The position numbers and the translations under genes were made by a program. Shown here in pieces: positions 7,836 through 16,236 of a stretch of DNA of 38,084 bases. The DNA is from Rhizomonospora bruguierae (GTDB taxonomy: Bacteria; Actinomycetota; Actinomycetes; Mycobacteriales; Micromonosporaceae), in contig NZ_BBQH01000055.1 in the NCBI RefSeq assembly GCF_018397995.1, positions 1-38,084 of the forward strand, written 5' to 3'. Each line of letters begins with the position of its first letter. Positions within the stretch are counted from its first letter, which is position 1. The notes under the pieces are model-generated. The model searched no databases and was not told the DNA's origin. It worked only from the letters and a program-made list of their open reading frames with translations.

Positions 7836-8771
7836 TCAGCCCTTCACGGCGCCGGTGATGACGCCCTTGGTGAAGTGCCGCTGCACGAACGGGTACACGA
7901 TCACCGCCGGCACCACCGTGACCACCACGACGGCCATCTTGACCGCGAGCGTCGGCGGGTACGCCGTCACGCCGGGAATGTTCACCGGCGCCCCGGTGAC
8001 GCTCGGCGACTGCCCGGCCAGGATGTACGTCTGGAGCACCCGCTGGATCGGCCACTTGTCGCTGGTGTCGATGTAGAGCACCGAGTTGAAGTAGGCGTTC
8101 CAGTAGCCGACCGCGTAGAACAGGCCGACCACCGCCACGACCGCCTTCGACAGCGGCAGCACGATGCGGGTCAGGATGTACCACTCCCCGGCGCCGTCGA
8201 TGCGGGCGCTGTCGAGCAGTTCGCTCGGCACGTTCATGAAGAACGCCCGCACCACCACGAGGTTGAACGCGCTGATCGCGGTCGGCAGGATCAGCGACCA
8301 CAGGCTGTCCTTGAGCCCCAGGCTGGTCACCACGAGGTAGCTGGGGACGAGGCCGGGGTAGATCAGGAAGGTCAGCAGGAACAGGAACAGCAGCGGCCGG
8401 TGCGCCACCGACCCGGGCCGGGACAGGCCGTACGCGGCGAGCACGGTCAGCACCAGGCTCACCGCCGTGCCGCCGGCCGTCACCAGCGTGCTGATCCAGA
8501 CCGCGCGGCTGATCTGGCCGCCGTTGAAGATGGTGAAGTACGCGGACGGGTCGAACTCCCGCGGCACGACCACCATCCCGCCGGCGGCGTCGATGGTCTG
8601 CCGGGACGCCAGGCTGGTCACCACCACCGCCCACAGGGGGAACAGCACGGCCAGCACCAGCGCCAGCAGGACCAGGCCCTTGAGCACCTGACCCACCGGC
8701 GTGGCCTTCTCCTCCCACGCGGGGCGACGGTTGCCGGGCCGGCGGGGGCGCGACGCGATGACGGTCGTCAT
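7836..8771 (-). CDS. ABC sugar transporter permease, LplC type
   Basis: Inner-membrane subunit of a CUT1-family oligosaccharide importer. The protein has 311 residues with six membrane spans. The EAA loop that contacts the ATPase is visible as ELLDSARIDGAGEWYILTRI followed by VLP (about residues 190-215). The C-terminal QRHFTKGVITGAVKG is the usual ending of MsmG/LplC proteins. The ATG at 8771 overlaps the stop of the upstream permease gene (ATGA). No ATPase gene is present, so a shared MsiK-type ATPase elsewhere is expected. The partner genes and the PL11/GH42 context suggest rhamnogalacturonan or galactan oligosaccharides as substrate. Confidence 0.92.
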   Translation of the reverse strand: MTTVIASRPRRPGNRRPAWEEKATPVGQVLKGLVLLALVLAVLFPLWAVVVTSLASRQTIDAAGGMVVVPREFDPSAYFTIFNGGQISRAVWISTLVTAGGTAVSLVLTVLAAYGLSRPGSVAHRPLLFLFLLTFLIYPGLVPSYLVVTSLGLKDSLWSLILPTAISAFNLVVVRAFFMNVPSELLDSARIDGAGEWYILTRIVLPLSKAVVAVVGLFYAVGYWNAYFNSVLYIDTSDKWPIQRVLQTYILAGQSPSVTGAPVNIPGVTAYPPTLAVKMAVVVVTVVPAVIVYPFVQRHFTKGVITGAVKG

Positions 8772-9793
8772 GACTTGCGGTAGACCCCCTGTTCGCCGAG
8801 GCGGTGCGCCAACTTGTTCGCCGCGATCACCAGCGTCAGCCCGACGACCGCCTTGAACAGGCCGGCCGCCGCGCCGAGTCCCCACTGCTGCGGGACGATC
8901 GCCTGGTAGTACACGAAGGTGTCGAGCACCTCGGCGGCCTGCCGGCCGACCGCGTCCCGCTGGAGGATGTACTGCTCGAACCCGACCGACAGCGCGTCGC
9001 CGAGCCGCAGGATCAGCAGCAGCACGACGATCGGGCGCAGCCCCGGCAGCGTGATGTGCCACAGCCGGCGCCACCGCCCGGCGCCGTCCGCCGCGGCCGC
9101 CTCGTACAGGTTCGGATCGATGCCGGCCAGCGCGGCCAGGAACACGATCGCGCCCCAGCCGAGGTCCTTCCAGACGCCCTCGGCGGTGACCAGCACGATG
9201 AACGTGTCCGGGTTGGTCATGATGTTCCACGGCTCCAGGCCATGCTGGCGCATCTCCTGCGCGAGCAGGCCGGCCCCGCCGAGCATCTGCACGAAGAACG
9301 TGACCACCAGCACCCAGCTGAAGAAGTGCGGCAGGTACACGACGCTCTGCACCAGCCCGCGCACCCGCCCGGAGAGCAGGCTGTTCAGCAGGATCGCCAG
9401 CGCGATCGGCAGCGGGAAGAAGAACACCAACTGGAACAGCGTGATGCTGAGCGTGTTGCGGACCGCGTCCCAGAACGCCGGGTCCTTGAACAGCGTCTCG
9501 AAGTTGCCGAAGCCGATCCACTCGCTGTTCAGGAACGACCCGAGCACGCTGTCCCCGGCGAACGGGTTGTAGTCCTGGAACGCGATGACGTTGCCGAGCG
9601 TCGGGACGTAGTGGAACACGATCAGCAGCAGCGCGCCCGGCGCGGTCATCAGCAGCAGCGGCCAGTCCCGCCGCAACCGCACCCGCAGCGGTGCCCGGTT
9701 GCGGCGCCGGGCGACCCGCCGCGGGGGCGGCGTCGCGGGCGCCCGGCGGTCGTCACCGGGCGCCGCGACGTCGACCAGATCCGAGGTGCTCAT
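8768..9793 (-). CDS. ABC sugar transporter permease, LplB type
   Basis: Second membrane subunit of the CUT1 importer. The protein has 341 residues: a basic, proline-rich cytoplasmic N-terminus (about 1-45), then six membrane spans starting at WPLLLMTAPGALLLIVFHYVP. The EAA motif is present as EAAAADGAGRWRRLWHITLP. The LplB hallmark NVIAFQDYNPFAG and a WIGFGNFETLF periplasmic segment are visible. The ATG at 9793 overlaps the stop of the binding-protein gene by 4 nt, and its own stop overlaps the next permease, so the three genes form one tightly coupled operon. Confidence 0.93.
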   Translation of the reverse strand: MSTSDLVDVAAPGDDRRAPATPPPRRVARRRNRAPLRVRLRRDWPLLLMTAPGALLLIVFHYVPTLGNVIAFQDYNPFAGDSVLGSFLNSEWIGFGNFETLFKDPAFWDAVRNTLSITLFQLVFFFPLPIALAILLNSLLSGRVRGLVQSVVYLPHFFSWVLVVTFFVQMLGGAGLLAQEMRQHGLEPWNIMTNPDTFIVLVTAEGVWKDLGWGAIVFLAALAGIDPNLYEAAAADGAGRWRRLWHITLPGLRPIVVLLLILRLGDALSVGFEQYILQRDAVGRQAAEVLDTFVYYQAIVPQQWGLGAAAGLFKAVVGLTLVIAANKLAHRLGEQGVYRKS

Positions 9794-11472
9794 CGGCCGC
9801 TGTCAGCCAGCGCCTTCTCGATGAACGCGCGGCCCTCGTCGCCGCCGTTGCCGCGCCACTCCTTCACGACCTGGTCCAGGTCGCTCAGCGGGCGCCGGCC
9901 GCGCAGGATATCGGCGATCTTGTCCTCGGTCGGCTGGAGCACCTTGGAGTAGTTCGCCGGCAGTTCCAGCTTGATGCCGGCGGTGAACTCCTTCTCCAGG
10001 TACGTGAGGGTGTTGTTGGCGTAGCCCAGGAAGTCGGTGACGAAGTTCGGCACGTCCGGGGTCTGCACGACCGCGGGCATCCGGCCACCCAGGAAGTTGT
10101 ACTGCGAGCCGATCTCCTTGCGGCCCAGTTCGGTCTGCGCCGGCGCGCCGTCCGCGGCGCGGGTGAAGTGCTTGCCCTCCACGCCGTACTCGCGCAGTTC
10201 CCACTCCTTGCCACCGAACGGCGTCGCGAGCCAGTTGAGCACGCCCAGCAGTTCCCTGGTGCGCTCCTGCCCGAGCCCTTTCTTGATGAAGGTCCAGAAG
10301 ACGGGCTTCTCGGTGCCCCAGATGACCGGGTCCTTGCCCGGCGTCGCGGAAAACACCGGCACCGGTTGCATGTTGAAGCTCGGCAGCACCTGGAGCTGCT
10401 CGCTCTGCATGCCGCGCCAGGCGCCGCCGCCGTCCTGGTACATCAGGATCTTGCCGCTCTTGAACAGCTGCTTCTCGTCCGCACCCTTGCTCGCCACCGT
10501 GTCCGGGTGGACCATGTCCTCCTTGAACAGCCTGGCGGTGAACTCCAGCGCCTGCCGGTACTCCTCGGTCTCGTACTTGTGCTCGAGCTTGCCGTCCGCC
10601 TTGCGCCGCCAGCCGTTCTGCACCCCGGGGGCGCCGTAGAACTGCTGCACCATGTCGAAGATGGACCCGAACGCCCAGACGCCCTTGCCGGCGTTGGTCG
10701 CCTTCTTGCCGAACTCGTACAGCTCGTCGATGCTCTTCGGCGCCGCCAACCCGGCCGCGTCGGCCAGGTCCTTGCGGTGGAACAGCACCCAGGAGTACGG
10801 CAGGCCGTCGTTGGGGAACGGCACCCCCGCGAGCCGGCCGCCCCAGACCGAGTACTCCCAGGCGCCGGTCGGCAGCGTCGCCAGCATCGGGTACGCGTTG
10901 ACCGCGTCGCCCTTGAGGTGGTCGGTGAGGTCCTCGAACAGCGCCTTGACCGCGTCCGAGAACCGGGCGATCTTGTCGACCTCCCAGTTCGGGGCGACCA
11001 GCAGGTCCGGCACGTCCCGGGCGCCGAGCACGGCGCTGAGCTTGTCCGCGTACGTGTTGCCGTCCAGCAGGCTGGCGTCGATCGGCACGCCCAGTTCGGC
11101 GTTCACGGCCGCCAGATAGGAATTCTTGCCGAGCCCGGGCGGGGTCGGACCCCACCACGGCGCCATGGTCTTGATGGGCTTGCCGCTGGTACCCGGCTTG
11201 TCGGTGATGGCGTCGACCAGGTTCGCCGGGTACTTCAGGTACCCGTTCGGGATCGGGGCGGTGCCCTTGATGTCCGGCGGTAGCAGGTCCAGCGGCTTGC
11301 GGGTGGGCAGCACGGCCTGGATGGCGTCCGCCTGGGTGGCGGTGCCCTTGCTGCCGGCCTCCTTGCTGCACCCGGCGAGCATCGGCCCGGCGGCGAGGGC
11401 GGCGCCGCCGAGGCCCATCATGGTCAGGAACTGCCTGCGGTTGGTTGCCGCGCCCGCGAGGGGATCCGTCAC
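9790..11472 (-). CDS. Tat lipoprotein sugar-binding protein, LplA type
   Basis: Captures oligosaccharide at the cell surface and hands it to the LplB/LplC permeases. The protein has 560 residues, the long form typical of LplA/YtcQ-like binding proteins. A twin-arginine signal NRRQFLTMMGLGGAALAAG ends in the lipobox LAGC with lipidated Cys35. The mature part starts with a Ser/Gly/Thr-rich segment and has the two-lobe binding fold of family 1 proteins (GVPFPNDGLPYSWVLFHRKDL; GKILMYQDGGGAW). The GTG at 11472 with AAGGGAG 6 nt upstream was chosen over longer frames that would place the Tat signal internally. It is first in the operon and divergent from the ROK repressor. Confidence 0.92.
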   Translation of the reverse strand: MTDPLAGAATNRRQFLTMMGLGGAALAAGPMLAGCSKEAGSKGTATQADAIQAVLPTRKPLDLLPPDIKGTAPIPNGYLKYPANLVDAITDKPGTSGKPIKTMAPWWGPTPPGLGKNSYLAAVNAELGVPIDASLLDGNTYADKLSAVLGARDVPDLLVAPNWEVDKIARFSDAVKALFEDLTDHLKGDAVNAYPMLATLPTGAWEYSVWGGRLAGVPFPNDGLPYSWVLFHRKDLADAAGLAAPKSIDELYEFGKKATNAGKGVWAFGSIFDMVQQFYGAPGVQNGWRRKADGKLEHKYETEEYRQALEFTARLFKEDMVHPDTVASKGADEKQLFKSGKILMYQDGGGAWRGMQSEQLQVLPSFNMQPVPVFSATPGKDPVIWGTEKPVFWTFIKKGLGQERTRELLGVLNWLATPFGGKEWELREYGVEGKHFTRAADGAPAQTELGRKEIGSQYNFLGGRMPAVVQTPDVPNFVTDFLGYANNTLTYLEKEFTAGIKLELPANYSKVLQPTEDKIADILRGRRPLSDLDQVVKEWRGNGGDEGRAFIEKALADSGR

Positions 11473-11473
11473 C

Positions 11474-11483
11474 GAGCGCTCCC
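11474..11483. promoter_or_regulatory. GAGCGCTC palindrome at the binding-protein RBS
   Basis: GAGCGCTC (11474-11481) overlaps the spacer and Shine-Dalgarno of the binding-protein gene. The same core occurs before the GH16 gene (22088) and the MFS gene (23600) and resembles LacI/CebR-type operators. A chance match to an 8-mer is possible, so the call is weak. Confidence 0.35.
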
Positions 11484-11536
11484 TTCGAGTCAGGAAACTG
11501 GGGGGATGTGGTGGGGTGATGCGGGCTGTACAGTTA

Positions 11537-11554
11537 GTTAGTCTGTAGGCTAAA
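11537..11554. promoter_or_regulatory. Putative ROK operator in divergent promoter region
   Basis: GTTAG-TCTGTAGG-CTAAAC matches the GH42 site in half-sites and in its 8-nt spacer. It lies about 65 bp upstream of the binding-protein GTG and about 125 bp from the ROK ATG, in a locally AT-rich stretch. An extra GTTAG directly precedes it (11533-11537). It could serve both the transporter and the repressor promoter. Confidence 0.65.
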
Positions 11555-11676
11555 CAAATACGGGGAACTACAAAGTAGATGACGACGACCGGTGCCACAA
11601 GACGGCGGCCGCCGGTCCGGCGGCGTGCGGCGGAGGGCCGTTGAGTGACGAGCACCCGGGTCTACCCTTGATCACC

Positions 11677-12870
11677 ATGTCCACCGGTCCCCAGCCCGCG
11701 GACTTCACCGACGTGCGCACCACCAACCTGGCCGTCGTCCTGCGCTTCGTCCGGCAGCACGCGCCCTGCTCCCGGGCGGACATCGCCGCCAGCACCGGCC
11801 TCAACAAGGCCACCGTCTCCAGCCTGGTCGCCGACCTCATCGACCGCCGCCTGCTGCGCGAGACCGGCCTCACCGAGCACCGCATCGGCCGCCCCGCCAC
11901 CCAACTGGTCCTCGACGGCTCCCCCTACGCCGCCGTCGGCATGGAGGTCAACGCCGGTCACCTCACCGTCATCGTGGTCGACCTCGCCGGCACCCGCCTG
12001 CTCTCCTGGCGCCGCGCCTTCGAACCCGCCGACGCCACCCCCGGCAAGGCCGTCTCCACCGTCGCCGCCCTCGGCCGCCGCGCCCTGGCCAAGCTCCACC
12101 GCGACGGCCGGCAGATCCTCGGCCTCACCGTCGCCGTCCCCGGCCCCATCGACGCCACCGGCACCGTCGTCATGTCCCCCAGCCTCGGCTGGGAGCAGGT
12201 CAACCTCCGCGACACGCTCACCGGCGCCCTCGGCAAGCCGGCCTTCCCGGTCGCCATCGACAACGACGCCACCCTCGCCGCCACCGCCGAGTACCGCTAC
12301 GGCCCGCACGCCGGCACCGCGAACCTCGTCTACCTGGCCGGCCAGCCCGGCATCGGCGCCGGCATCATCGCCGCCGGCCGCCCGCTGCGCGGCCACCGCG
12401 GCTACGCCGGCGAGATCGCCCACCTCCAGGTGAACCCGGCCGGGTCGCCCTGCGACTGCGGCCGCACCGGCTGCCTCACCGGGTACACCTCGGTGGACGC
12501 CATCATCCGCCGCACCATCGGGGAGCCGGTGGACGACCTGGAAGCCGCCGTCGACGACCTGCTCCGCCATGCCCGCGCCGGCGACGCCGCCGTGCTCGCC
12601 GCGCTCGAGGAGGCCGGCCACCACCTGGGTGCCGCGGTCGCGGCGCTGGCCAACCTCGTCGACCCGGAGGTCGTCCTGCTCGGCGGCTACCTGGCCACCC
12701 TGGCGCCCTGGCTCCTGCCCCCGGCCCAGCACCGCCTGGACCACCTGGCCGTCGGCCCGGGCGCCGCCCGCCTGCTCGCGTCCACCCTGGGTCACGACGC
12801 CGCCGCGATGGGCGCCGCCGCCCAGGTGCTCGACCAGGTGGACGCCGGCCGCCTCCCCCACCCCGGGTAA
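11677..12870 (+). CDS. ROK-family transcriptional repressor
   Basis: Sugar-responsive repressor, probably of the transporter operon and GH42. The protein has 397 residues. An N-terminal winged helix (about 14-65: SRADIAASTGLNKATVSSLV, DRRLL) is followed by a ROK sugar-kinase-like domain. That domain has VAIDNDATLAATAEYRYG, the glycine-rich GIGAGIIAAG and the ROK signature around GHRGYAGEIAHLQV. The zinc-binding CDCGRTGCL is intact. The ATG at 11677 lacks a good Shine-Dalgarno. A TTG at 11641, preceded by GGAGG, would add 12 residues and is a real alternative. It is divergent from the binding-protein gene with the candidate operator between them. Confidence 0.9.
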   Translation: MSTGPQPADFTDVRTTNLAVVLRFVRQHAPCSRADIAASTGLNKATVSSLVADLIDRRLLRETGLTEHRIGRPATQLVLDGSPYAAVGMEVNAGHLTVIVVDLAGTRLLSWRRAFEPADATPGKAVSTVAALGRRALAKLHRDGRQILGLTVAVPGPIDATGTVVMSPSLGWEQVNLRDTLTGALGKPAFPVAIDNDATLAATAEYRYGPHAGTANLVYLAGQPGIGAGIIAAGRPLRGHRGYAGEIAHLQVNPAGSPCDCGRTGCLTGYTSVDAIIRRTIGEPVDDLEAAVDDLLRHARAGDAAVLAALEEAGHHLGAAVAALANLVDPEVVLLGGYLATLAPWLLPPAQHRLDHLAVGPGAARLLASTLGHDAAAMGAAAQVLDQVDAGRLPHPG

Positions 12871-12880
12871 CCGCCCCGCT

Positions 12881-12896
12881 CGCCCGCTCCCGGGCG
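12881..12896 (+). terminator. Short GC hairpin after the ROK gene
   Basis: CGCCCG-CTCC-CGGGCG forms a 6-bp stem with a tetraloop, 10 bp after the ROK stop. It is small and has no T-run, so it is only a candidate terminator. Confidence 0.4.
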
Positions 12897-13121
12897 GCCC
12901 TTCGTCGATACCGGACACGCGTCCGGCGCCGGGCGTGCGGGTTCGCCGGCCCGGCTCGCCGGTCCGGTTCGCGCCGGAAAACGGCACGTCGGGTGGCGGA
13001 CGGTGGAGGTATTGATGGGCCGCCGGGGTATTGACCTGAGCGGCGAGGTGATGCAAACCTCAGAGGGCTCCGTTGTAGCAGCGTGAAAAGTCGTTACCGC
13101 GGGGCGCTTTTTCGGCCGGTC

Positions 13122-13137
13122 GTCGAAACGCTTCGAC
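13122..13137. promoter_or_regulatory. LacI-type operator 1 before GH3
   Basis: GTCGAAACGCTTCGAC has 6-bp perfect arms (GTCGAA/TTCGAC) around a 4-nt centre. It is a close relative of the perfect site 61 bp downstream. Such pairs with a central CG are typical of LacI-family repressors. Confidence 0.75.
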
Positions 13138-13197
13138 TCGGCGGACCCACCCGGGCGGCGGCCGCACCACACCGCGGACCGGGGGTCCGGCGCAACA

Positions 13198-13211
13198 TCG
13201 AAGCGCTTCGA
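13198..13211. promoter_or_regulatory. LacI-type operator 2 before GH3
   Basis: TCGAAGCGCTTCGA is a perfect 14-bp palindrome, 29 bp before the GH3 start codon and between the likely promoter and the ribosome binding site. One of the two LacI regulators downstream (16237, 17519) is the likely binder. Confidence 0.85.
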
Positions 13212-13240
13212 CGTCCCGCGCGACGATCGGAGGACACGCC

Positions 13241-16198
13241 GTGGGCGCCGCGCCATCCAGCCACCCGGCCAACCACCCGGGGCACCTGGCCAGGTACGAG
13301 GCCAGCACCGCAGCCGGCCACAAGGCCGGCCCCGCCAGCACCGCGGCCGGCCGGACCAACCGGCCCGGCGGCGAGGCCGGGCACGCCGACCTGCCGTTCC
13401 GGGACCCGTCCCGGCCACCCCGGGAGCGGGTGGCCGACCTGCTCGGCCGGCTGACGCTCGCGGAGAAGGTCGCGCTGCTGCACCAGTACCAGGCGCCGGT
13501 GCCCCGGCTCGGCGTCGGCGCCTTCCGGACCGGTACCGAGGCGCTGCACGGCCTGGCCTGGCTCGGGCCGGCGACCGTGTTCCCGCAGGCCGTGGGGCTG
13601 GCCACGACGTGGAACCCGGACCTGGTCCGGGCGGTGGGCAACGCGGTGGGCAACGAGACCCGCGGCTTCCATCACAAGGACCCGACCGGCGCCGGGCTGA
13701 ACGTGTGGGCGCCGGTGGTGAACCCGCTGCGGGACCCGCGCTGGGGCCGCAACGAGGAGGGTTACGCCGAGGACCCGTGGCTGACCGGGGTGCTGGCGAC
13801 CGCGTACGCGCGCGGGCTGCGCGGCGACCATCCGACGTACCTGAAGACGGCCCCGACGCTGAAGCACTTCCTGGGCTACAACAACGAGACCGACCGCTGC
13901 GTGACGTCCAGCAACCTGCCGCCGCGGGTGCTGCGCGAGTACGAGTTGCCGGCGTACCGGCCGGCGATCGAGGCCGGGGCGGCGGTGGCCGTGATGCCCT
14001 CCTACAACCTGGTGAACGGGCGGCCGGCGCACGTGTCCCCGCTGATCAACGCGGAACTGCGCCGGTGGACCGGGGACGACCTGCTGGTGGTCAGCGACGC
14101 GTACGCGCCGTCGAACCTGGCCGGGACGCAGCGGTACTTCGCGGACGACCCGGCGGCCTACGCGGCGGCGGTCCGGGCCGGGCTGGACAGCTTCACCCAG
14201 GACGACGCGGACAGCGCGGCGGTGACCGCCCGGCTGACGGAGGCCCTGGAGCGCGGGCTGCTGGACGAGTCCGATGTGGACGAGGCGGCCCGGCACGCGC
14301 TGTCGATCCGGTTCCGGCTGGGCGAGTTCGACCCGCCGGAGTGGAACCCGTACGCGGCGATCACCGAGGAGGTCATCAACTGCGCGGCGCACCGCGAACT
14401 GGCGCGGGAGGCGGCCCGGCAGTCCATCGTGCTGCTGAAGAACGACGGCCTCCTGCCGGTCGGGCAGCGGCGGATCGCGGTCATCGGCCCGCTCGCGGAC
14501 ACGCTGTACGAGGACTGGTACAGCGGCACGCTGCCGTACGGGGTGACGGCGCTGGCCGGGCTGCGGGAGCGCCTGCCCGACGCGGAGATCACGTTCGCCG
14601 AGGGGCTCGACCGGGTCGCGCTGCGGGTGGGCGCCGACGGGCCCTACGTGACGGCCACGGAGGCCCCCATGGGCGGCCCGTTGCAGACCGGTGGGGACGC
14701 CGGGGGCGGCTTCGACCTGTTCGACTGGGGGCAGCGGGTGTACGCCCTGCGCTCGGTCGCCAACGGCATGCACGTCTCGGTGGACGAGCGCGGCGTGCTG
14801 GTCAACAACCAGCCGCGCCCCAACGGGTGGGTGGTCAAGGAAACCTTCCGGCTGGTCGACCACGACGGCGGGGTCGCGCTGTGCCACCTGGCCTCGAACC
14901 GGTACGTCCGGGTGGACGGCGGCACCCTCACCGCCACCGCCGAGGCGCCGCGGGACGCCGCCGTGTTCACCGTCGACCTGGTCAGCGGGGGCGTGGAGAG
15001 CGCCGCGGCCGTCGCCCGGGAGGCGGACGTGGCGATCGTGGTGGTCGGCAACAACCCGATGGTGAACGGGCGGGAGACCGAGGACCGCGCCGACCTGGAA
15101 CTGCCGCCGGGGCACGAGACGCTGGTGCGGGCGGTGGCGGAGGCGAACCCACGGACCGCGCTCGTGGTGACCAGCAGCTACCCGTACGCGATCGGGCGGG
15201 CGCAGGAGCGGGTGCCGGCGGTGCTGTGGTCGGCGCACGGCGGGCAGGAGTTCGGGCACGCGCTCGCCGCGGTGCTCTGCGGCGACGCGGACCCGTCCGG
15301 GCGGCTGACCCAGACCTGGTACCGCTCCGCCGCCGACCTGCCCGACCTGCTGGACTACGACATCATCGGCGCCGAGACCACCTACATGTACTACCGCGGC
15401 ACGCCCCTGTACCCGTTCGGCCACGGCCTGTCGTACACCACGTTCGAGTACCGCGACCTGCGCGTCGAGCGGGCGGGCGAGGCCGTGCGGGTGGCGGTGG
15501 AGGTGGCCAACACCGGCGACCGGGCGGGCGACGAGGTGGTTCAGCTCTACACGCGGCAGCGCGGGTCGCGGGTGAAGCAGCCGGTGCGCCGGCTGCGCGG
15601 CTTCCGCCGGATCAGCCTGCCGCCCGGCGGGAGCACCACGGTCGAGCTGGCGTTCCGGGAGCGGGACCTGGCCATCTGGGACGTGACCCGCCGCCGGTGG
15701 GCGGTCGAGGAGGCCCGGCACGAGATCCTGGTCGGCAGGTCGGCCGCCGACATCCGGCGGGCGGCGACCATCGAGGTGGCGGGCGAGACCATCCCGCCCC
15801 GGCGGGTGCTCGGCGCGGCGCTGGAGGCGATCGACCACGACGACCAGTCCGGGGTGCTGCTGCGGGAGGAGACGCCGGCCGCCGGCGAGGCGGTCGAGTC
15901 GGCGGACCCGGGCGCCTGGCTGGCGTTCGAGGCGGTGGACCTGACCGGCGTGGGCGGCTTCACCGCGCTCGTGGCCCGGGCCGACCAGGCCCCGGCGCGG
16001 CTGGTCCTGCGCGTGGACGACCCGCTCAGCGGGGCGGTCGTGGCCGAACTTGCCGTACCCTGCACATCGGGGCGGCACGCCTGGGCGGAGGTCCACGGGC
16101 GGCTGTGCGGCCCCGGCGGCGTGCGGGACCTCTACGTGGTCTTCGAGGCCGCCGGGATCGGGCTCAGCCGCCTCATCTGCGCCGCCGGGCCGGCATAG
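13241..16198 (+). CDS. GH3 glycosidase with inserted trefoil-like domain and CBM-like tail
   Basis: Exo-acting GH3 enzyme (beta-glucosidase, beta-xylosidase or arabinopyranosidase type; the activity cannot be read from sequence). The protein has 985 residues and no signal peptide, so it is probably cytoplasmic. The N-terminal barrel has KH at 208-209 and nucleophile D286 in LVVSDAYAPS. The second domain starts near SIVLLKNDGLLP (about 395-406). It is interrupted at about 455-585 by a domain with ANGMHVSVDE, CHLASNRYVRVDGG and similar strands, resembling fascin/trefoil inserts. The FN3-like domain follows GHGLSYTTFEY (about 730-830). The tail (about 890-985, WLAFEAVDLTGVGGF... GGVRDLYVVFEA) resembles a CBM6/35. 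The GTG at 13241 has GGAGG 7 nt upstream. Two LacI operators precede it. Confidence 0.9.
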   Translation: MGAAPSSHPANHPGHLARYEASTAAGHKAGPASTAAGRTNRPGGEAGHADLPFRDPSRPPRERVADLLGRLTLAEKVALLHQYQAPVPRLGVGAFRTGTEALHGLAWLGPATVFPQAVGLATTWNPDLVRAVGNAVGNETRGFHHKDPTGAGLNVWAPVVNPLRDPRWGRNEEGYAEDPWLTGVLATAYARGLRGDHPTYLKTAPTLKHFLGYNNETDRCVTSSNLPPRVLREYELPAYRPAIEAGAAVAVMPSYNLVNGRPAHVSPLINAELRRWTGDDLLVVSDAYAPSNLAGTQRYFADDPAAYAAAVRAGLDSFTQDDADSAAVTARLTEALERGLLDESDVDEAARHALSIRFRLGEFDPPEWNPYAAITEEVINCAAHRELAREAARQSIVLLKNDGLLPVGQRRIAVIGPLADTLYEDWYSGTLPYGVTALAGLRERLPDAEITFAEGLDRVALRVGADGPYVTATEAPMGGPLQTGGDAGGGFDLFDWGQRVYALRSVANGMHVSVDERGVLVNNQPRPNGWVVKETFRLVDHDGGVALCHLASNRYVRVDGGTLTATAEAPRDAAVFTVDLVSGGVESAAAVAREADVAIVVVGNNPMVNGRETEDRADLELPPGHETLVRAVAEANPRTALVVTSSYPYAIGRAQERVPAVLWSAHGGQEFGHALAAVLCGDADPSGRLTQTWYRSAADLPDLLDYDIIGAETTYMYYRGTPLYPFGHGLSYTTFEYRDLRVERAGEAVRVAVEVANTGDRAGDEVVQLYTRQRGSRVKQPVRRLRGFRRISLPPGGSTTVELAFRERDLAIWDVTRRRWAVEEARHEILVGRSAADIRRAATIEVAGETIPPRRVLGAALEAIDHDDQSGVLLREETPAAGEAVESADPGAWLAFEAVDLTGVGGFTALVARADQAPARLVLRVDDPLSGAVVAELAVPCTSGRHAWAEVHGRLCGPGGVRDLYVVFEAAGIGLSRLICAAGPA

Positions 16199-16236
16199 CC
16201 GGCAAATCCCAGAGAAAAGAACAACATGGAGGAGTA

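Larger units (their letters stand above)
12897..13240. promoter_or_regulatory. Intergenic region before GH3
   Basis: No gene is seen here. The right half is the promoter region of the GH3 gene and contains the two palindromic operators listed separately. A stretch at about 13060-13115 (GTTGTAGCAGCGTGAAAAG...) is less GC-rich and may hold the promoter, but I cannot fix -35 and -10 boxes. Confidence 0.5.

Noticed and set aside
6802-9521. Minus-strand frames joining GH42, permeases and intergenic DNA in shifted register
   Set aside because: These are alternative frames of the permease and GH42 genes; hydrophobic spans and EAA motifs appear only in the annotated frames.
9473-11655. Longer binding-protein start at 11655
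   Set aside because: It would put 61 residues, including the operator region, before the Tat signal; GTG 11472 has a good Shine-Dalgarno and gives a standard lipoprotein.
13609-16236. Plus-strand frame running through GH3 into the first LacI gene, suggesting a 1245-residue fusion
   Set aside because: Before 16237 it is a frame-shadow of GH3 rich in Arg/Gly/Ala; only the part from GTG 16237 is protein-like, with its own ribosome binding site.
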